Under the pieces are notes generated by a model. The model was not told where the DNA came from. It searched no databases and worked only from the letters and a program-made list of their open reading frames with translations. This document shows, piece by piece, positions 26,306 through 34,977 of a DNA stretch of 64,000 bases (its first letter is position 1; every line of letters starts with the position of its first letter). Made by a program: the position numbers and the translations under genes. The DNA is from UBA3910 sp002391465 (GTDB lineage Bacteria; Bacillota; Limnochordia; Darwinibacteriales; Darwinibacteriaceae), in contig JASGVS010000024.1 of the NCBI GenBank assembly GCA_030054835.1, positions 1 through 64,000 on the forward strand, read 5' to 3'.

Positions 26306-27415
26306 ATGGAGGCCACAACGAACGTCCCTCGCGTTGATTTAGAAACACTGGAGAGGTTTATGATTGACGTTTTGACCGGAGTGGGTGTGCCGCAGGCAGA
26401 TGCGGAGATCGTAGCCGATGTTCTGGTCACGGCAGACAGGCTTGGTATTGACTCCCACGGGATCAGCCGCCTGAAGCCCATCTACTACACCCGTATCAAA
26501 CAGGGAATTCTCAATCCCGTTACGAAAATCGATGTGGTGAAGGAAGGACCCACCACTGCTGTTTTGGATGGTAACCACGGTATGGGTCACGTCATTTCGG
26601 TACGGGCAACTGAAATGGCCATTAAAAAGGCCAAGGAATACGGTATGGGTATGGTTGCGGTGCGCAACTCCAGCCACTACGGTATCGCGGGTTATTATAC
26701 TTTAATGTGTGCCAAAGAAGGTATGATTGGCATTACCGGCACCAACGCCCGGCCGTCCATTGCGCCCACCTTTGGGGTCAAACCCATGCTGGGAACCAAC
26801 CCCTTGACGTTCACAATGCCCACCGATGAGGAATTTCCCTTCTTCTTGGACTGCGCTACCTCAACCGCCCAGCGGGGTAAGATCGAGGTTTACGCCAGGT
26901 ATGACAAGGAAATTCCTGAAGGTTGGGTAATCGGCAGCGATGGCAAGAGCCGCACCGACACCCATCAAATCCTGAAAGATTTGGTGACTAAGGAAGCAGC
27001 CCTTACTCCCCTCGGCGGCATAACAGAAGAGTCGGGCAGTCATAAAGGTTACGGCTACGCCACGGTTGTAGAGATCCTGTCTGCGGCCCTACAGGGCGGC
27101 GCTTTCCTCCATGCCCTTTCGGGCCTGAAGGATGGCAAACCAGCCCCCCATGCCCTTGGCCACTTCTTCATAGCCATCGACATTGAATCGTTCATTGAGT
27201 TGGATGAGTTTAAACGGATCACCGGCGACATCTTGCGTGAACTGCGGGCTTCCGGCACTGCACCAGGTAAAGAGCGGATTTACACAGCAGGTGAAAAAGA
27301 ATACCTAACTTCGCTGGATAGGACAAAGAACGGTGTGCCCATTGGCGAGAGCCTCCAGAAGGAAATGAAGCAGCTTGTTGAGGAATTGGGGTTAGACTAC
27401 CAATTCCCATTCTAG
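26306..27415 (+). CDS. Malate/L-lactate dehydrogenase family protein (Ldh2/MDG type)
   Basis: NAD(P)-dependent 2-hydroxyacid dehydrogenase of 369 aa, unrelated in fold to classical MDH. Signature segments: LVTADRLGIDSHGISRL near residue 40, AVRNSSHYGIAGYY, LGTNPLTFTMPT, and SGSHKGYGYATVVEIL. The family reduces or oxidises malate, lactate, ureidoglycolate or related acids, and the true substrate is uncertain. AAGGAG precedes ATG 26306. It appears monocistronic, with a hairpin just after the stop. Confidence 0.92.
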   Translation: MEATTNVPRVDLETLERFMIDVLTGVGVPQADAEIVADVLVTADRLGIDSHGISRLKPIYYTRIKQGILNPVTKIDVVKEGPTTAVLDGNHGMGHVISVRATEMAIKKAKEYGMGMVAVRNSSHYGIAGYYTLMCAKEGMIGITGTNARPSIAPTFGVKPMLGTNPLTFTMPTDEEFPFFLDCATSTAQRGKIEVYARYDKEIPEGWVIGSDGKSRTDTHQILKDLVTKEAALTPLGGITEESGSHKGYGYATVVEILSAALQGGAFLHALSGLKDGKPAPHALGHFFIAIDIESFIELDEFKRITGDILRELRASGTAPGKERIYTAGEKEYLTSLDRTKNGVPIGESLQKEMKQLVEELGLDYQFPF

Positions 27416-27429
27416 GTTAGGATAAACCG

Positions 27430-27452
27430 GGCCTCGCCTTCAAGCGAGGCCT
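27430..27452 (+). terminator. Hairpin after the Ldh2-type gene
   Basis: GGCCTCGC/GCGAGGCC with a 6-nt loop. The T tract is interrupted (TAATTCGCTTTTAAT), so termination may be weak. Confidence 0.6.
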
Positions 27453-27487
27453 AATTCGCTTTTAATCTGTTTTTAATTTACTTCCAA

Positions 27488-27515
27488 TTGGTGTTAAAGG
27501 CAGCCTCGGTACAAT
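27488..27515 (+). promoter_or_regulatory. Promoter before the DUF4342/two-component genes
   Basis: TTGGTG (27488-27493), 16-bp spacer, TACAAT (27510-27515), about 35 nt before the next start codon. Confidence 0.45.
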
Positions 27516-27548
27516 TAGGTTGACATCAATTGGAAAGGGGTCGTGGAG

Positions 27549-28013
27549 ATGGAAAAACTCGAGAAGATTGAAAAGTTGCGTGAACGGGCTCAGGTAAGCT
27601 ATGATGAGGCTAGGGAGGCGTACGAGCAAGCGGACGGCGATTTGCTGGAGGCCCTTATTTACCTGGAACGGCAGGGCAAGGTAAGGCCGCCCCAGGGCGG
27701 AGGCTACTACCGCAGCGAACAGGTAGAAGAGCCTGTAGGCGGAGGGTATGACGAGCGGGAAGATGATGGGAAACAGTTCAGTGCCTTCAAGGAAACACTG
27801 GATAAGGTCTGGAAGTTCTTCTATGGGCTCTTTCAAAAGGGCAACAGCATTGACTTCGAGATCCTGAGGGATAAGGAACATGTCCTCAGCTTCCCGGTGA
27901 CCATCCTGGTACTGCTCCTAATCTTTGCGCCCTGGCTCACCATTGCGGCTGTGATCGCAGGCTTGTTCTTCGGGTTCCATTATCAGTTTGTGACCAAACA
28001 CGAGGTTGATTAA
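27549..28013 (+). CDS. DUF4342 protein with UBA-like N-terminus
   Basis: Protein of about 154 aa. Residues 1-45 form a UBA/EF-Ts-like three-helix module (VSYDEAREAYEQADGDLLEALIYL). A charged Gly-rich linker follows. The C-terminal part is a DUF4342 domain with one or two membrane segments (FPVTILVLLLIFAPWLTIAAVIAGLFF). The family is often encoded beside two-component systems, as here. ATG 27549 has AAGGGG 8 nt upstream; GTG 27543 is an alternative. Function unknown; it may modulate the sensor kinase. Confidence 0.8.
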   Translation: MEKLEKIEKLRERAQVSYDEAREAYEQADGDLLEALIYLERQGKVRPPQGGGYYRSEQVEEPVGGGYDEREDDGKQFSAFKETLDKVWKFFYGLFQKGNSIDFEILRDKEHVLSFPVTILVLLLIFAPWLTIAAVIAGLFFGFHYQFVTKHEVD

Positions 28014-28032
28014 CTTGTAGGGGGCGGTTGTC

Positions 28033-28713
28033 ATCAAACCCAAAATTCTAATCATTGAAGATGAAGAGAAATTTGCCCGCTTTGTGGAGCTGGAGTTAAC
28101 CCACGAGGGTTACGAAGTGAGCAAAGCGTTTGATGGCCGCAACGGCCTGGAGATGGCCGCCTCCGGCAAGTTCGACCTGATCCTCCTGGACATAATGCTT
28201 CCGGGACTCAACGGGATGGAGGTGCTGCGCAGATTGAGGCGCAGTTCCTCCGTTCCTGTGATCATGCTCACTGCCCGGGATAGTGTGGTGGACAAGGTTT
28301 CCGGTTTAGACAGCGGAGCAGATGACTACATCACCAAACCCTTCGCCATTGAAGAGCTCCTGGCCCGTATCCGTAACGCCCTGCGTAAACAGACTCTGAG
28401 GCCGGAAGAACAGGTGTTAACTGCCGGTAGACTCATGATGGATGTGGGTAGGCGCCAGGTAACGGTTGACGGGGTACCGGTAGAACTGACAAAGCGGGAG
28501 TTTGATCTGCTCCAGTATTTGTTGGAAAACAAGGGATTGGTAATGTCGAGGGAGACACTTCTGGAAAACGTGTGGGGATTTGACTTCGAAGGGGAAACGA
28601 ACGCAGTGGACGTTTACGTCCGCTTTTTGCGCAGCAAGATCGATGAAGTGTTCGACATCAAATTGATTTCCACTGTACGTGGAGTGGGATATGTGATTCG
28701 GGATGAGGACTAA
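28033..28713 (+). CDS. OmpR/PhoB-family response regulator
   Basis: Two-component regulator of about 226 aa: receiver domain (acidic EDE early, phospho-acceptor in LLDIMLPGLNG, conserved Lys in ITKPF) then a winged-helix DNA-binding domain (LTKREFDLLQYLL, ending VRGVGYVIRDE). The frame contains receiver strand beta-1 (KPKILIIEDEEKF), yet it has no ATG, GTG or TTG between the stop at 28018 and GTG 28084. Starting at GTG 28084 would delete beta-1 and the acidic pocket. I place the start at ATC 28033, with GGGGG 8 nt upstream; this is inference. It overlaps the kinase gene by 11 nt. Confidence 0.85.
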   Translation: MKPKILIIEDEEKFARFVELELTHEGYEVSKAFDGRNGLEMAASGKFDLILLDIMLPGLNGMEVLRRLRRSSSVPVIMLTARDSVVDKVSGLDSGADDYITKPFAIEELLARIRNALRKQTLRPEEQVLTAGRLMMDVGRRQVTVDGVPVELTKREFDLLQYLLENKGLVMSRETLLENVWGFDFEGETNAVDVYVRFLRSKIDEVFDIKLISTVRGVGYVIRDED

Positions 28714-30193
28714 ACAAGAACGGGTTCATACCATCGGCTTTTCCATAGCCTCTAAGCTGAGTGTTCAACTCTGGGTGCGCTTGATCGGCACCTTCTTGCT
28801 GTTGAACATTTTTTTCCTCGGCACATCAGCAGTGGTGCTTGTGCTGTCCGGGGAGCGGTCCGCTGTGGAAGCGGTACGCCTGTTGGCCGAAGAAGGCCCT
28901 CGCATTGCAGAGGAACCGGGCCTGGTTGGGCTGGGCGGTGTGGTGATCGAACGAGTTGAGGAGCATGGCATAGGCTGGAGCGTGCCCGAGCCTTATAGCG
29001 GCTTTTTCCCGGCTGAAACAGCTTCAGCCAGGCGTAATTTCGTTCTAAATGCAGAAGCAGGAACCCCCTTTTACAACCTATTTGACAGGCTGGAATACCA
29101 ATTCCAGTTGGAATTGGACGGTATCTACTACCGCATTGCCGTTCAGTTTGCCCCTTGGATCTGGGCGTTAAAGATCATCCTTTTGGTGCTCCTGGTTTAC
29201 CAAGTATTCCACGCGGTGCAGGCCATTTTTACCCAGGCCAGGCTGATCCGCACCGTACTCCAGCCCATTTCCGATCTGGCTGCTCAGGCCCAAACCCTCT
29301 CTAAGGAGAAGGGACCCCTCTCGGTGCAGGAGATGGAGGCTCTGGCAGGTACACTTGATGAGATTAATGCAGCCCGCCTGGATACGCGTATCGATCTGGA
29401 TACAACCCAGGACGAGCTGAAAAGCGTGGCTAGCGCCATTAACAGTCTGCTGGAGCGGATCAACCAGTCCTATCGTTTGCAGGCACGCTTTGTTTCCGAT
29501 GCGTCCCACGAACTACGCACGCCCATAGCTGCCATTCAGGGTTATGTGAATTTGCTCGATAGGTGGGGAAAAAACGATCCGGAGGCACTGCAGGAATCAA
29601 TTGATGCCATCAAGGAAGAAGCGGCCAACATGCAGGAACTGGTGGAACAGCTGCTGTTCTTGGCCAGGGGTGATAACCAGACGCTTCAGCTGGAATTGGA
29701 ACACTTCGATTTAGGTGCCCTTGCCCAGACAATCTACAACGAAACCCAGATGATAGACTCGGACCACAAATTCGTGGTGGAGGCTGGGGAGGTTTGGGTT
29801 TCCGCCGACCAGGGTTTGATCAAACAGGCAGTGCGGATTTTGGTGGATAACGCTATCAAGTACACGCCGGCAGGTGGCGAGATTAGACTACGGGTCCTTC
29901 GCAGCGACAAGGATGTGCACTTCGTGGTGCAGGATTCGGGCATAGGCATTCCAGCCCAGGATATACCCCACATCTTTGAGCGCTTTTACCGGGCAGATGA
30001 TTCGCGGGCTAGGGCCACAGGGGGTACCGGACTGGGCTTGTCCATCGCTAAATGGATTGCGGAACGTCACGGTGGTCATCTGGAAGTTTTGAGCCGTGAA
30101 GACATAGGCACCCGCTTTACCCTTGTCCTGCCCGCAACGGCTTACTTTAATTCGTCCCCGGCGTTGGGTACCAAGAACTCTTCTGCGCTGTGA
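28703..30193 (+). CDS. Sensor histidine kinase (HAMP-HisKA-HATPase)
   Basis: Membrane sensor of 496 aa. Two transmembrane helices (about residues 25-50 and 155-180) flank an extracytoplasmic domain of about 100 residues. A HAMP-like linker then leads to the H-box SDASHELRTP with the phospho-His. The ATPase domain carries the N-box (LVDNAIKYTPAGG), G1 (DSGIGIP), F-box (IFERFYRADDSRA) and G2 (GTGLGLSIA). It is translationally coupled to the response regulator, so they form a pair. The signal is unknown; cell-envelope stress is a guess from the neighbouring wall enzymes. Its 3' end overlaps a convergent gene by 52 nt. Confidence 0.95.
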   Translation: MRTKQERVHTIGFSIASKLSVQLWVRLIGTFLLLNIFFLGTSAVVLVLSGERSAVEAVRLLAEEGPRIAEEPGLVGLGGVVIERVEEHGIGWSVPEPYSGFFPAETASARRNFVLNAEAGTPFYNLFDRLEYQFQLELDGIYYRIAVQFAPWIWALKIILLVLLVYQVFHAVQAIFTQARLIRTVLQPISDLAAQAQTLSKEKGPLSVQEMEALAGTLDEINAARLDTRIDLDTTQDELKSVASAINSLLERINQSYRLQARFVSDASHELRTPIAAIQGYVNLLDRWGKNDPEALQESIDAIKEEAANMQELVEQLLFLARGDNQTLQLELEHFDLGALAQTIYNETQMIDSDHKFVVEAGEVWVSADQGLIKQAVRILVDNAIKYTPAGGEIRLRVLRSDKDVHFVVQDSGIGIPAQDIPHIFERFYRADDSRARATGGTGLGLSIAKWIAERHGGHLEVLSREDIGTRFTLVLPATAYFNSSPALGTKNSSAL

Positions 30194-30375
30194 TCGATGG
30201 TGGTTATGTCGTCGTCAATGAGGCTGATCAGGCCCTCTTCCCGCAGCAGGGTGACTACGTTGTAGAGCGAGGAACGCTCTTCCTCAGACAGGCTGTTGAC
30301 AAAGCGGTTGATTTCTTCCGGCGAAACGTTGTTTACAAAATGCACGCCGCCATACTTCAAGTAGTGCTTGGACAT
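30142..30375 (-). CDS. Small conserved-looking protein of unknown function
   Basis: Acidic cytoplasmic protein of 77 aa. The visible pattern is a short N-terminal strand region, SPEEINRFVNSLSEEERSSL (helix), then LLREEGLISLIDDD. ATG 30375 has GGGAGGG at good spacing; a longer frame from 30483 would overlap the amidase gene and lacks support. Its 3' end overlaps the kinase gene by 52 nt in convergent orientation. I do not recognise the family. Confidence 0.7.
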   Translation of the reverse strand: MSKHYLKYGGVHFVNNVSPEEINRFVNSLSEEERSSLYNVVTLLREEGLISLIDDDITTIDHSAEEFLVPNAGDELK

Positions 30376-30418
30376 GTGCGTTCCCTCCCATTGGTTATTA
30401 TTCCCTCGGAGGGTTTTT

Positions 30419-31273
30419 TTATTGCAGCCTGATTCTTTCCCATTCAAAAAGATCTCCCGGATCCCATTTGCGGCCCGGGTCATACTCCTCGTGGCTGATG
30501 ATCCTATCGGCCGGAATGTGATAGCGGCTGGTTAACAGGCTCAAAAGCCCATTCAGTGCGGCGTACTGCTCGTCCGTAAAGCCCCGATCTCCTTCTGATA
30601 TGCGGCTGTTGGCCTGGGCCCCAATCACCCCCGCCATTTCCCCTTCTGTGCCAATGCCCAGAATTTCAATTCCCAAGGCATAGCGGTTCATGTTATTAGT
30701 CAAGCGGGGATCTTTTGCCCAGGAGCCGCGGCCCGCATGGCGGGCAGTGCTGTCGTCGCGGACGAACTGGTAAGCTGTACCGGAGCGGTCAATTACATAA
30801 TGGGCTTCCACGCCGCACTCCCAAAAGCTGGCCGCGATTCTGTCCATTTCATAGGGATTGGCGGGGTTAGCAGCAGCATCGCTGATGGCGTGGAGCATGA
30901 TGTACTCAATATCGGCTGTTCCTCCGGGTCTTTGGGGTCGTGGGATCATCCCACCGGGGGGAAGGGCAATTTCTACGGCTGAGTCTTCGGCAAAAATTGC
31001 CTGCACAGTAGTGTCCCGTTCCACAAAGACGGTAGTTTCTGGAGCGAACGGATCTGCCACAGGCCCATCCCACCTGACAAAGGACCAACCGGGTTCAGGC
31101 ACCGCTGAAACGCTCACCAATGTGGGCTCGGCGTAAGTGAGAACAGCATTAGGTTCCACTGTTCCCTGACCCTGCATCCCTAGCCTCAAACAATAAGTAC
31201 CGGTTCCAACCTGCACACAGCCCGTCAAAAGCAGGGTGCAGAGGAATACTAGCAAAAGCGTTGGTTTTCTCAT
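30419..31273 (-). CDS. N-acetylmuramoyl-L-alanine amidase lipoprotein
   Basis: Cell-wall hydrolase of about 284 aa. The signal peptide ends in lipobox LTGC. A module of about 75 residues (VSAVPEPGWSFVRWDGPVAD) matches the InlB B-repeat/'bacterial repeat' fold. The rest is an Amidase_2/PGRP domain with zinc ligands in IMLHAISD, ARHAGRGSW and SHEEYDPGRKWDPG. It cleaves the bond between MurNAc and the stem peptide at the outer face of the membrane. ATG 31273 is preferred since AAGGGG lies 6 nt upstream. Confidence 0.9.
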   Translation of the reverse strand: MRKPTLLLVFLCTLLLTGCVQVGTGTYCLRLGMQGQGTVEPNAVLTYAEPTLVSVSAVPEPGWSFVRWDGPVADPFAPETTVFVERDTTVQAIFAEDSAVEIALPPGGMIPRPQRPGGTADIEYIMLHAISDAAANPANPYEMDRIAASFWECGVEAHYVIDRSGTAYQFVRDDSTARHAGRGSWAKDPRLTNNMNRYALGIEILGIGTEGEMAGVIGAQANSRISEGDRGFTDEQYAALNGLLSLLTSRYHIPADRIISHEEYDPGRKWDPGDLFEWERIRLQ

Positions 31274-31431
31274 TTCCATCCCCTTTACTTCTCTGAGACC
31301 ATTCCCTCTAGCTGCCCCAAGTTCCTTGCCTGGGGAGATATGTACATTTTGGTAGAGGGTGGCAGGTAGGCTGCGGAAAAGGGAGGAATAAACGGTGCCG
31401 ATGAGAAATGTGCTTTTGAAGGAGGGGTTAA

Positions 31432-32442
31432 ATGCTTACACCTTATGAACTGAAAAACACGGTCATCCGCAACAGGATTGTTATGCCGGCCATGTGCCAG
31501 TATAGTGCAACAGAGGATGGCTTGGCCACCGATTGGCACCTCATTCACTACGGTACCCGGGCCGTGGGTGGCGTTGGCTTAATTATCTTAGAGGCAACAG
31601 CGGTGGAGAAACGGGGGCGTTTGAGCAACAACTGCCTGGGCGTCTGGGATGACGCCCAAGTGGATGGTTTGAGCAGAATTGTGGATTACTGCAAGGCCCA
31701 GGGGGCAGTGATGGGTATTCAGATCGCCCACGGAGGCCGCAAAAGCTACGGCGATGAGCTGGTAGCTCCATCGGCCATACCATTTCCAGACATGGACGTG
31801 CCTAAAGCGCTCACCGTGGCAGAAATAGGGGAAGTGGTGGCCAGCTGGCGCGAAGGTGCCCGGCGGGCTGATGCAGCCGGTTTTGACCTGGTGCAGATCC
31901 ATGCTGCCCACGGTTATCTCATTCACGAATTCCTCTCTCCCCTCACTAACGAGCGGACAGATGAATATGGCGGCTCGTTCGAGAACCGCATGCGTTTTCT
32001 GTTGGAGATTGTAGATGCGGTCAAGGAAGTGTGGCCCGAGGATAAACTCCTTTCGGTGCGGCTCTCGGCGGTAGATTATTTAGAAGGCGGCCTGACCATT
32101 GAAGATACGGTGAAAATAAGTCGGGCTCTAAAGGCCAAAGGGGTTGACCTGATCGATGTGAGCTCCGGCGGTCTCCTGCCAGCCCCCATCGAGCTCAGCC
32201 CAGGCTATCAAGTTTCCTTTGCGGAGAAAGTGAAAACAGAAGCGGAGATACCTACCATTGCAGTGGGACTCATTACCCAGTGCGAGCTTGTCCAGGACAT
32301 TATCTCACGCCAGCGGGCGGATTTTGTGGCCTTGGGTAGGGAACTCTTAAGGAATCCTTATTGGGTGTTGGAGAATACCCTTGAAGCGGAGCGCTGGCCC
32401 TGGCAGTATAGGCGAGCAGCGCGGGAGGGATGGCGGAAATAA
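31432..32442 (+). CDS. Old Yellow Enzyme-family NADH:flavin oxidoreductase (YqjM/NamA-like)
   Basis: FMN-dependent ene-reductase of 336 aa, a single TIM barrel. The YqjM-class features MCQYS (active-site Cys and Tyr near residue 22), HGGRKS, and HAAHGYLIHEFLSPLTNERTD with the substrate-binding His pair are all present. Reduces activated C=C bonds with NADPH, often a detoxification role. AAGGAGG precedes ATG 31432. Monocistronic; a short hairpin ATAAAGG/CCTTTAT overlaps its stop codon. Confidence 0.95.
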   Translation: MLTPYELKNTVIRNRIVMPAMCQYSATEDGLATDWHLIHYGTRAVGGVGLIILEATAVEKRGRLSNNCLGVWDDAQVDGLSRIVDYCKAQGAVMGIQIAHGGRKSYGDELVAPSAIPFPDMDVPKALTVAEIGEVVASWREGARRADAAGFDLVQIHAAHGYLIHEFLSPLTNERTDEYGGSFENRMRFLLEIVDAVKEVWPEDKLLSVRLSAVDYLEGGLTIEDTVKISRALKAKGVDLIDVSSGGLLPAPIELSPGYQVSFAEKVKTEAEIPTIAVGLITQCELVQDIISRQRADFVALGRELLRNPYWVLENTLEAERWPWQYRRAAREGWRK

Positions 32443-32452
32443 AGGTCTCCCT

Positions 32453-33100
32453 TTATCTTTTTGGTGCAGGATCAGTTAGATCAGGCAGTGCACCGCCCGC
32501 AAGCGCCCATAGATAAAGGCTGGCGGTTGTGCCGTAGGGGGAATAACGCCTCCGGTATTTTTCAAACAGCTGCCTAGTGATCTTCCGGTGCCGGTAGAGC
32601 ATGCGCATGCCCCTTTGGATAGCCAGATCACCGAAGCTAACCACATCGGGGCGCTGAAGGGAAAAGATAAGCAGCATCTCAGCTGTCCACACTCCCACTC
32701 CCCTCAGTTTGGTTAGCTGGGAGATTACCTCTTTGTCGGGCAGTCCTTTTAGCCCATTCAGATCTATCTCTTTGCTGTAAACAGCCTGACTGATCCCTTG
32801 GATGTACTCAGCCTTGCGCAGCGACATGCCGCAGCCTTGGATTTCAGCCAGTTTAGCTGCGGCCAATGTTTCAGGTCCAAAGGGAGCAAAATGTTCGGTT
32901 AGGCGCTGCCAGACGGTGGCCTGGGCCTTGGTGGAGATCTGCTGGCCAACAATGGACTTGATTAGGGCGGAGAAGAGGTCCGGGTTTACCGCCCGCTTAA
33001 TGGGGCCGATCAGATCGACTGCCGCGCCCAGTTTTTTGTCCCGGCTCTTTAGGTGCTCAATTTCAGTTGTACCGTATGGAAAGTAGAGAGGGTTGGTCAT
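32453..33100 (-). CDS. AlkA-like DNA-3-methyladenine glycosylase
   Basis: Base-excision repair enzyme of about 215 aa. It contains the helix-hairpin-helix KLRGVGVWTAEMLL and, about 20 residues later, the catalytic Asp in SFGDLAIQRG, plus the early IVGQQIST motif. The N-terminal beta domain of E. coli AlkA is absent, as in many Firmicute homologues. ATG 33100 has GGGAG 8 nt upstream, so I prefer it to TTG 33106. Convergent with the OYE gene, 10 nt apart. Confidence 0.9.
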   Translation of the reverse strand: MTNPLYFPYGTTEIEHLKSRDKKLGAAVDLIGPIKRAVNPDLFSALIKSIVGQQISTKAQATVWQRLTEHFAPFGPETLAAAKLAEIQGCGMSLRKAEYIQGISQAVYSKEIDLNGLKGLPDKEVISQLTKLRGVGVWTAEMLLIFSLQRPDVVSFGDLAIQRGMRMLYRHRKITRQLFEKYRRRYSPYGTTASLYLWALAGGALPDLTDPAPKR

Positions 33101-33193
33101 GTTCAAGCTCCCGTCTTTGCTGTTTACATATTACGACAAGTATACCACCCAATTGAGGCAGGGAAAATGGGGGAGTAAGCGGACCTATGGGTA

Positions 33194-33222
33194 TAAAAAA
33201 GCGGGCGAGCGCCCGCTTTTTC
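33194..33222 (-). terminator. Bidirectional terminator after the ArsP_2-type exporter
   Basis: GCGGGCG/CGCCCGC with a 2-nt loop and A/T runs on both sides, directly after the stop of the minus-strand gene. Confidence 0.88.
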
Positions 33223-33223
33223 C

Positions 33224-34477
33224 TTAGAACAGAGTGAATTCCACCCAATAGGCTATCAGCCCCACGATCAGGGCGGTTACGCCTGTTACCACCGTGGCCC
33301 AGAAGGCAGACAGCTTATCGATGGCAATTAAGGGGAAGAGTGCATCCCCGTCTTGCGAGATGGCATTGGCCAGGAGAGCCGAGAAGGGAACCATACCCCT
33401 GATAAACAGGGAGACAAAGATAATCTGGGGTCCGCAGCCGGGAATGACGCCCACTAATACTCCGATAATTACCGAGATTAGGCCGGTCTGGGTGAGAAAG
33501 CCGGTAATAGCAGCTTCCCCCGCCGCATAACTGCCTGAACCCAAAAGTAGTACAAAGAGTTCGTAGGCCAAATACGCGACGAAAACCCAAGTACCCACAA
33601 AGGCAGTCTCTTGTGCGTTGTGGATGAATGTCTCCTTTAGACTGGCCAATTTCATTTCCTCTTCTTCGTGGCTTTCGTTGCTGAGGAACTTATTGCTGAA
33701 GATCATGAGCACAATGCAGAGTAGTGATCCCAGCGTTCCCCAAATTGCGCCTAAGTTGGGGATGAAGAGGTCGTTCAGATCTACCTGGAAAATGCTGAGT
33801 ATGCCGAGGATTAGACCAATGACAATAAACACCCAAAACACGGCAAAGCCTTGGTGGGTCAACTTGTAACCTAAGCTGTCCGGCGGTTGGTGTCCCCTCA
33901 GCTGATGGTGGAGGATGAGGTCGATTTCATCCCCTTCCGCATGCCCAATATGTTCCCAGCTTTCGTGGTCGATCCCGGTCTCCTGCACGAAAATATCGTG
34001 GTCCAGTTCAGCGTGATCCACAGCTGCAAGAGCTGCGGCCTTCTCCCGCCTGGCCTCGTACCTCTCCAAGAGGCGTTCGCCCAAGGGTAGTAAGTCAATA
34101 AGATAACCGACGATTATGGCCACCACAAAGGCGATGGCCGATGCCAGGAGAAACTGCTTGGGCATGGCCGTCATAAGCACAAAGGCAGAATCACCCATGG
34201 TTGCCAGGAGCGTGGCGTTTACGGTGCCGAAGGTGACCATACGTCTGGGAAAAAGGGGCATGACGAAAATGGCACCACCACAGCCTGGGGTAAGGCCCAA
34301 AAAGGCACCGATTACTGGCTGCAGTTTCTTAGAATCTTCTATTTTCTGAACTAAACGACCGGATAGGAGATAGTCGATGTAGCCGAAGATGAGTAAGACT
34401 GCTCCCACAAAGGCCGTAACTTCAATAAACGCGCCTTCCGCGCTGGCAATTATGATGTCAAGAATTTCTCTCCACAT
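33224..34477 (-). CDS. Putative 10-TM heavy-metal exporter (ArsP_2/DUF2899 type)
   Basis: Polytopic membrane protein of 417 aa with about ten helices. Two related halves carry the same motif: GLTPGCGGAIFVMPLF in the first and GVIPGCGPQIIFVSLF in the second, the hallmark of this family, annotated as a metal or arsenic/manganese exporter. A central cytoplasmic loop of about 80 residues is rich in His, Asp and Glu (for example DHAELDHD and HHQLRGHQPP), suited to metal binding. A small gene lies upstream on the same strand, across a hairpin. Substrate metal unknown. Confidence 0.8.
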   Translation of the reverse strand: MWREILDIIIASAEGAFIEVTAFVGAVLLIFGYIDYLLSGRLVQKIEDSKKLQPVIGAFLGLTPGCGGAIFVMPLFPRRMVTFGTVNATLLATMGDSAFVLMTAMPKQFLLASAIAFVVAIIVGYLIDLLPLGERLLERYEARREKAAALAAVDHAELDHDIFVQETGIDHESWEHIGHAEGDEIDLILHHQLRGHQPPDSLGYKLTHQGFAVFWVFIVIGLILGILSIFQVDLNDLFIPNLGAIWGTLGSLLCIVLMIFSNKFLSNESHEEEEMKLASLKETFIHNAQETAFVGTWVFVAYLAYELFVLLLGSGSYAAGEAAITGFLTQTGLISVIIGVLVGVIPGCGPQIIFVSLFIRGMVPFSALLANAISQDGDALFPLIAIDKLSAFWATVVTGVTALIVGLIAYWVEFTLF

Positions 34478-34587
34478 TGGTATACCCTCAAATTCTAATA
34501 AAAGAGTTGGTGGTACTCCTTATATTTTTGTGAATCTTTTCACCCAAGGCTCCGAAACAAACCGAGAGATTGAACTCTTTTTTCGAA

Positions 34588-34620
34588 ACAGCCTTACTGG
34601 GAACGGGTCAGTAAGGCTGT
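34588..34620 (-). other. Long hairpin between two minus-strand genes
   Basis: Perfect 12-bp stem ACAGCCTTACTG/CAGTAAGGCTGT, 9-nt loop. The following T tract on the minus strand is poor, so it may be a leaky terminator or attenuator before the metal exporter gene. Confidence 0.5.
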
Positions 34621-34637
34621 TGGCTGCTCAAATTCTA

Positions 34638-34838
34638 TTATTCTAATGCGGCAAGAATATCGTCTACCACTTCGCGACTTGTCAGTCTAGCAATCTGTTC
34701 CCAGAAATTAGGCGTAGGCGAATTAATAAATTCGCTGACGATTTTCGTGCCTTCATTGTTCCAAACTGTTAGTTTGGGGCGTTCTCCCCGTACGCGCACC
34801 CGCACAAAAAACTCTCCGCTCTGAAACATGGTACTCAA
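34638..34838 (-). CDS. Small hypothetical protein
   Basis: About 66 aa, alternating strands then helix: GEFFVRVRVRGERPKLTVWN followed by FWEQIARLTSREVVDDILAALE. The strong site GGGGAGG lies only 2 nt from ATG 34844 but 8 nt from TTG 34838, so TTG 34838 is the likelier start; ATG 34829 is a third choice. No family recognised. It is transcribed away from the GDT1-type gene and toward the ArsP_2-type gene. Confidence 0.6.
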   Translation of the reverse strand: MSTMFQSGEFFVRVRVRGERPKLTVWNNEGTKIVSEFINSPTPNFWEQIARLTSREVVDDILAALE

Positions 34839-34977
34839 TGTCATTACCTCCCCTCGATATTTTTATAAATACCCGTTCGCCGTTGCAGATTCCTGCTAGC
34901 CGCGGAACGGAATTTTATCTTAGCAAAAGGAATAGAGTTTTGATAGAATTAGGACATGTTCAGGGAAGGGGAAAACA

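Noticed and set aside
30404..30427. CCCT/AGGG hairpin followed by seven T on the plus strand
   Set aside because: It overlaps the end of the amidase gene and lies far from any plus-strand gene end; the stem is only 4 bp.
34845..34977. Possible manganese riboswitch upstream of the GDT1-type gene
   Set aside because: I looked for the conserved yybP-ykoY elements here and upstream of the ArsP_2-type gene and did not find them.
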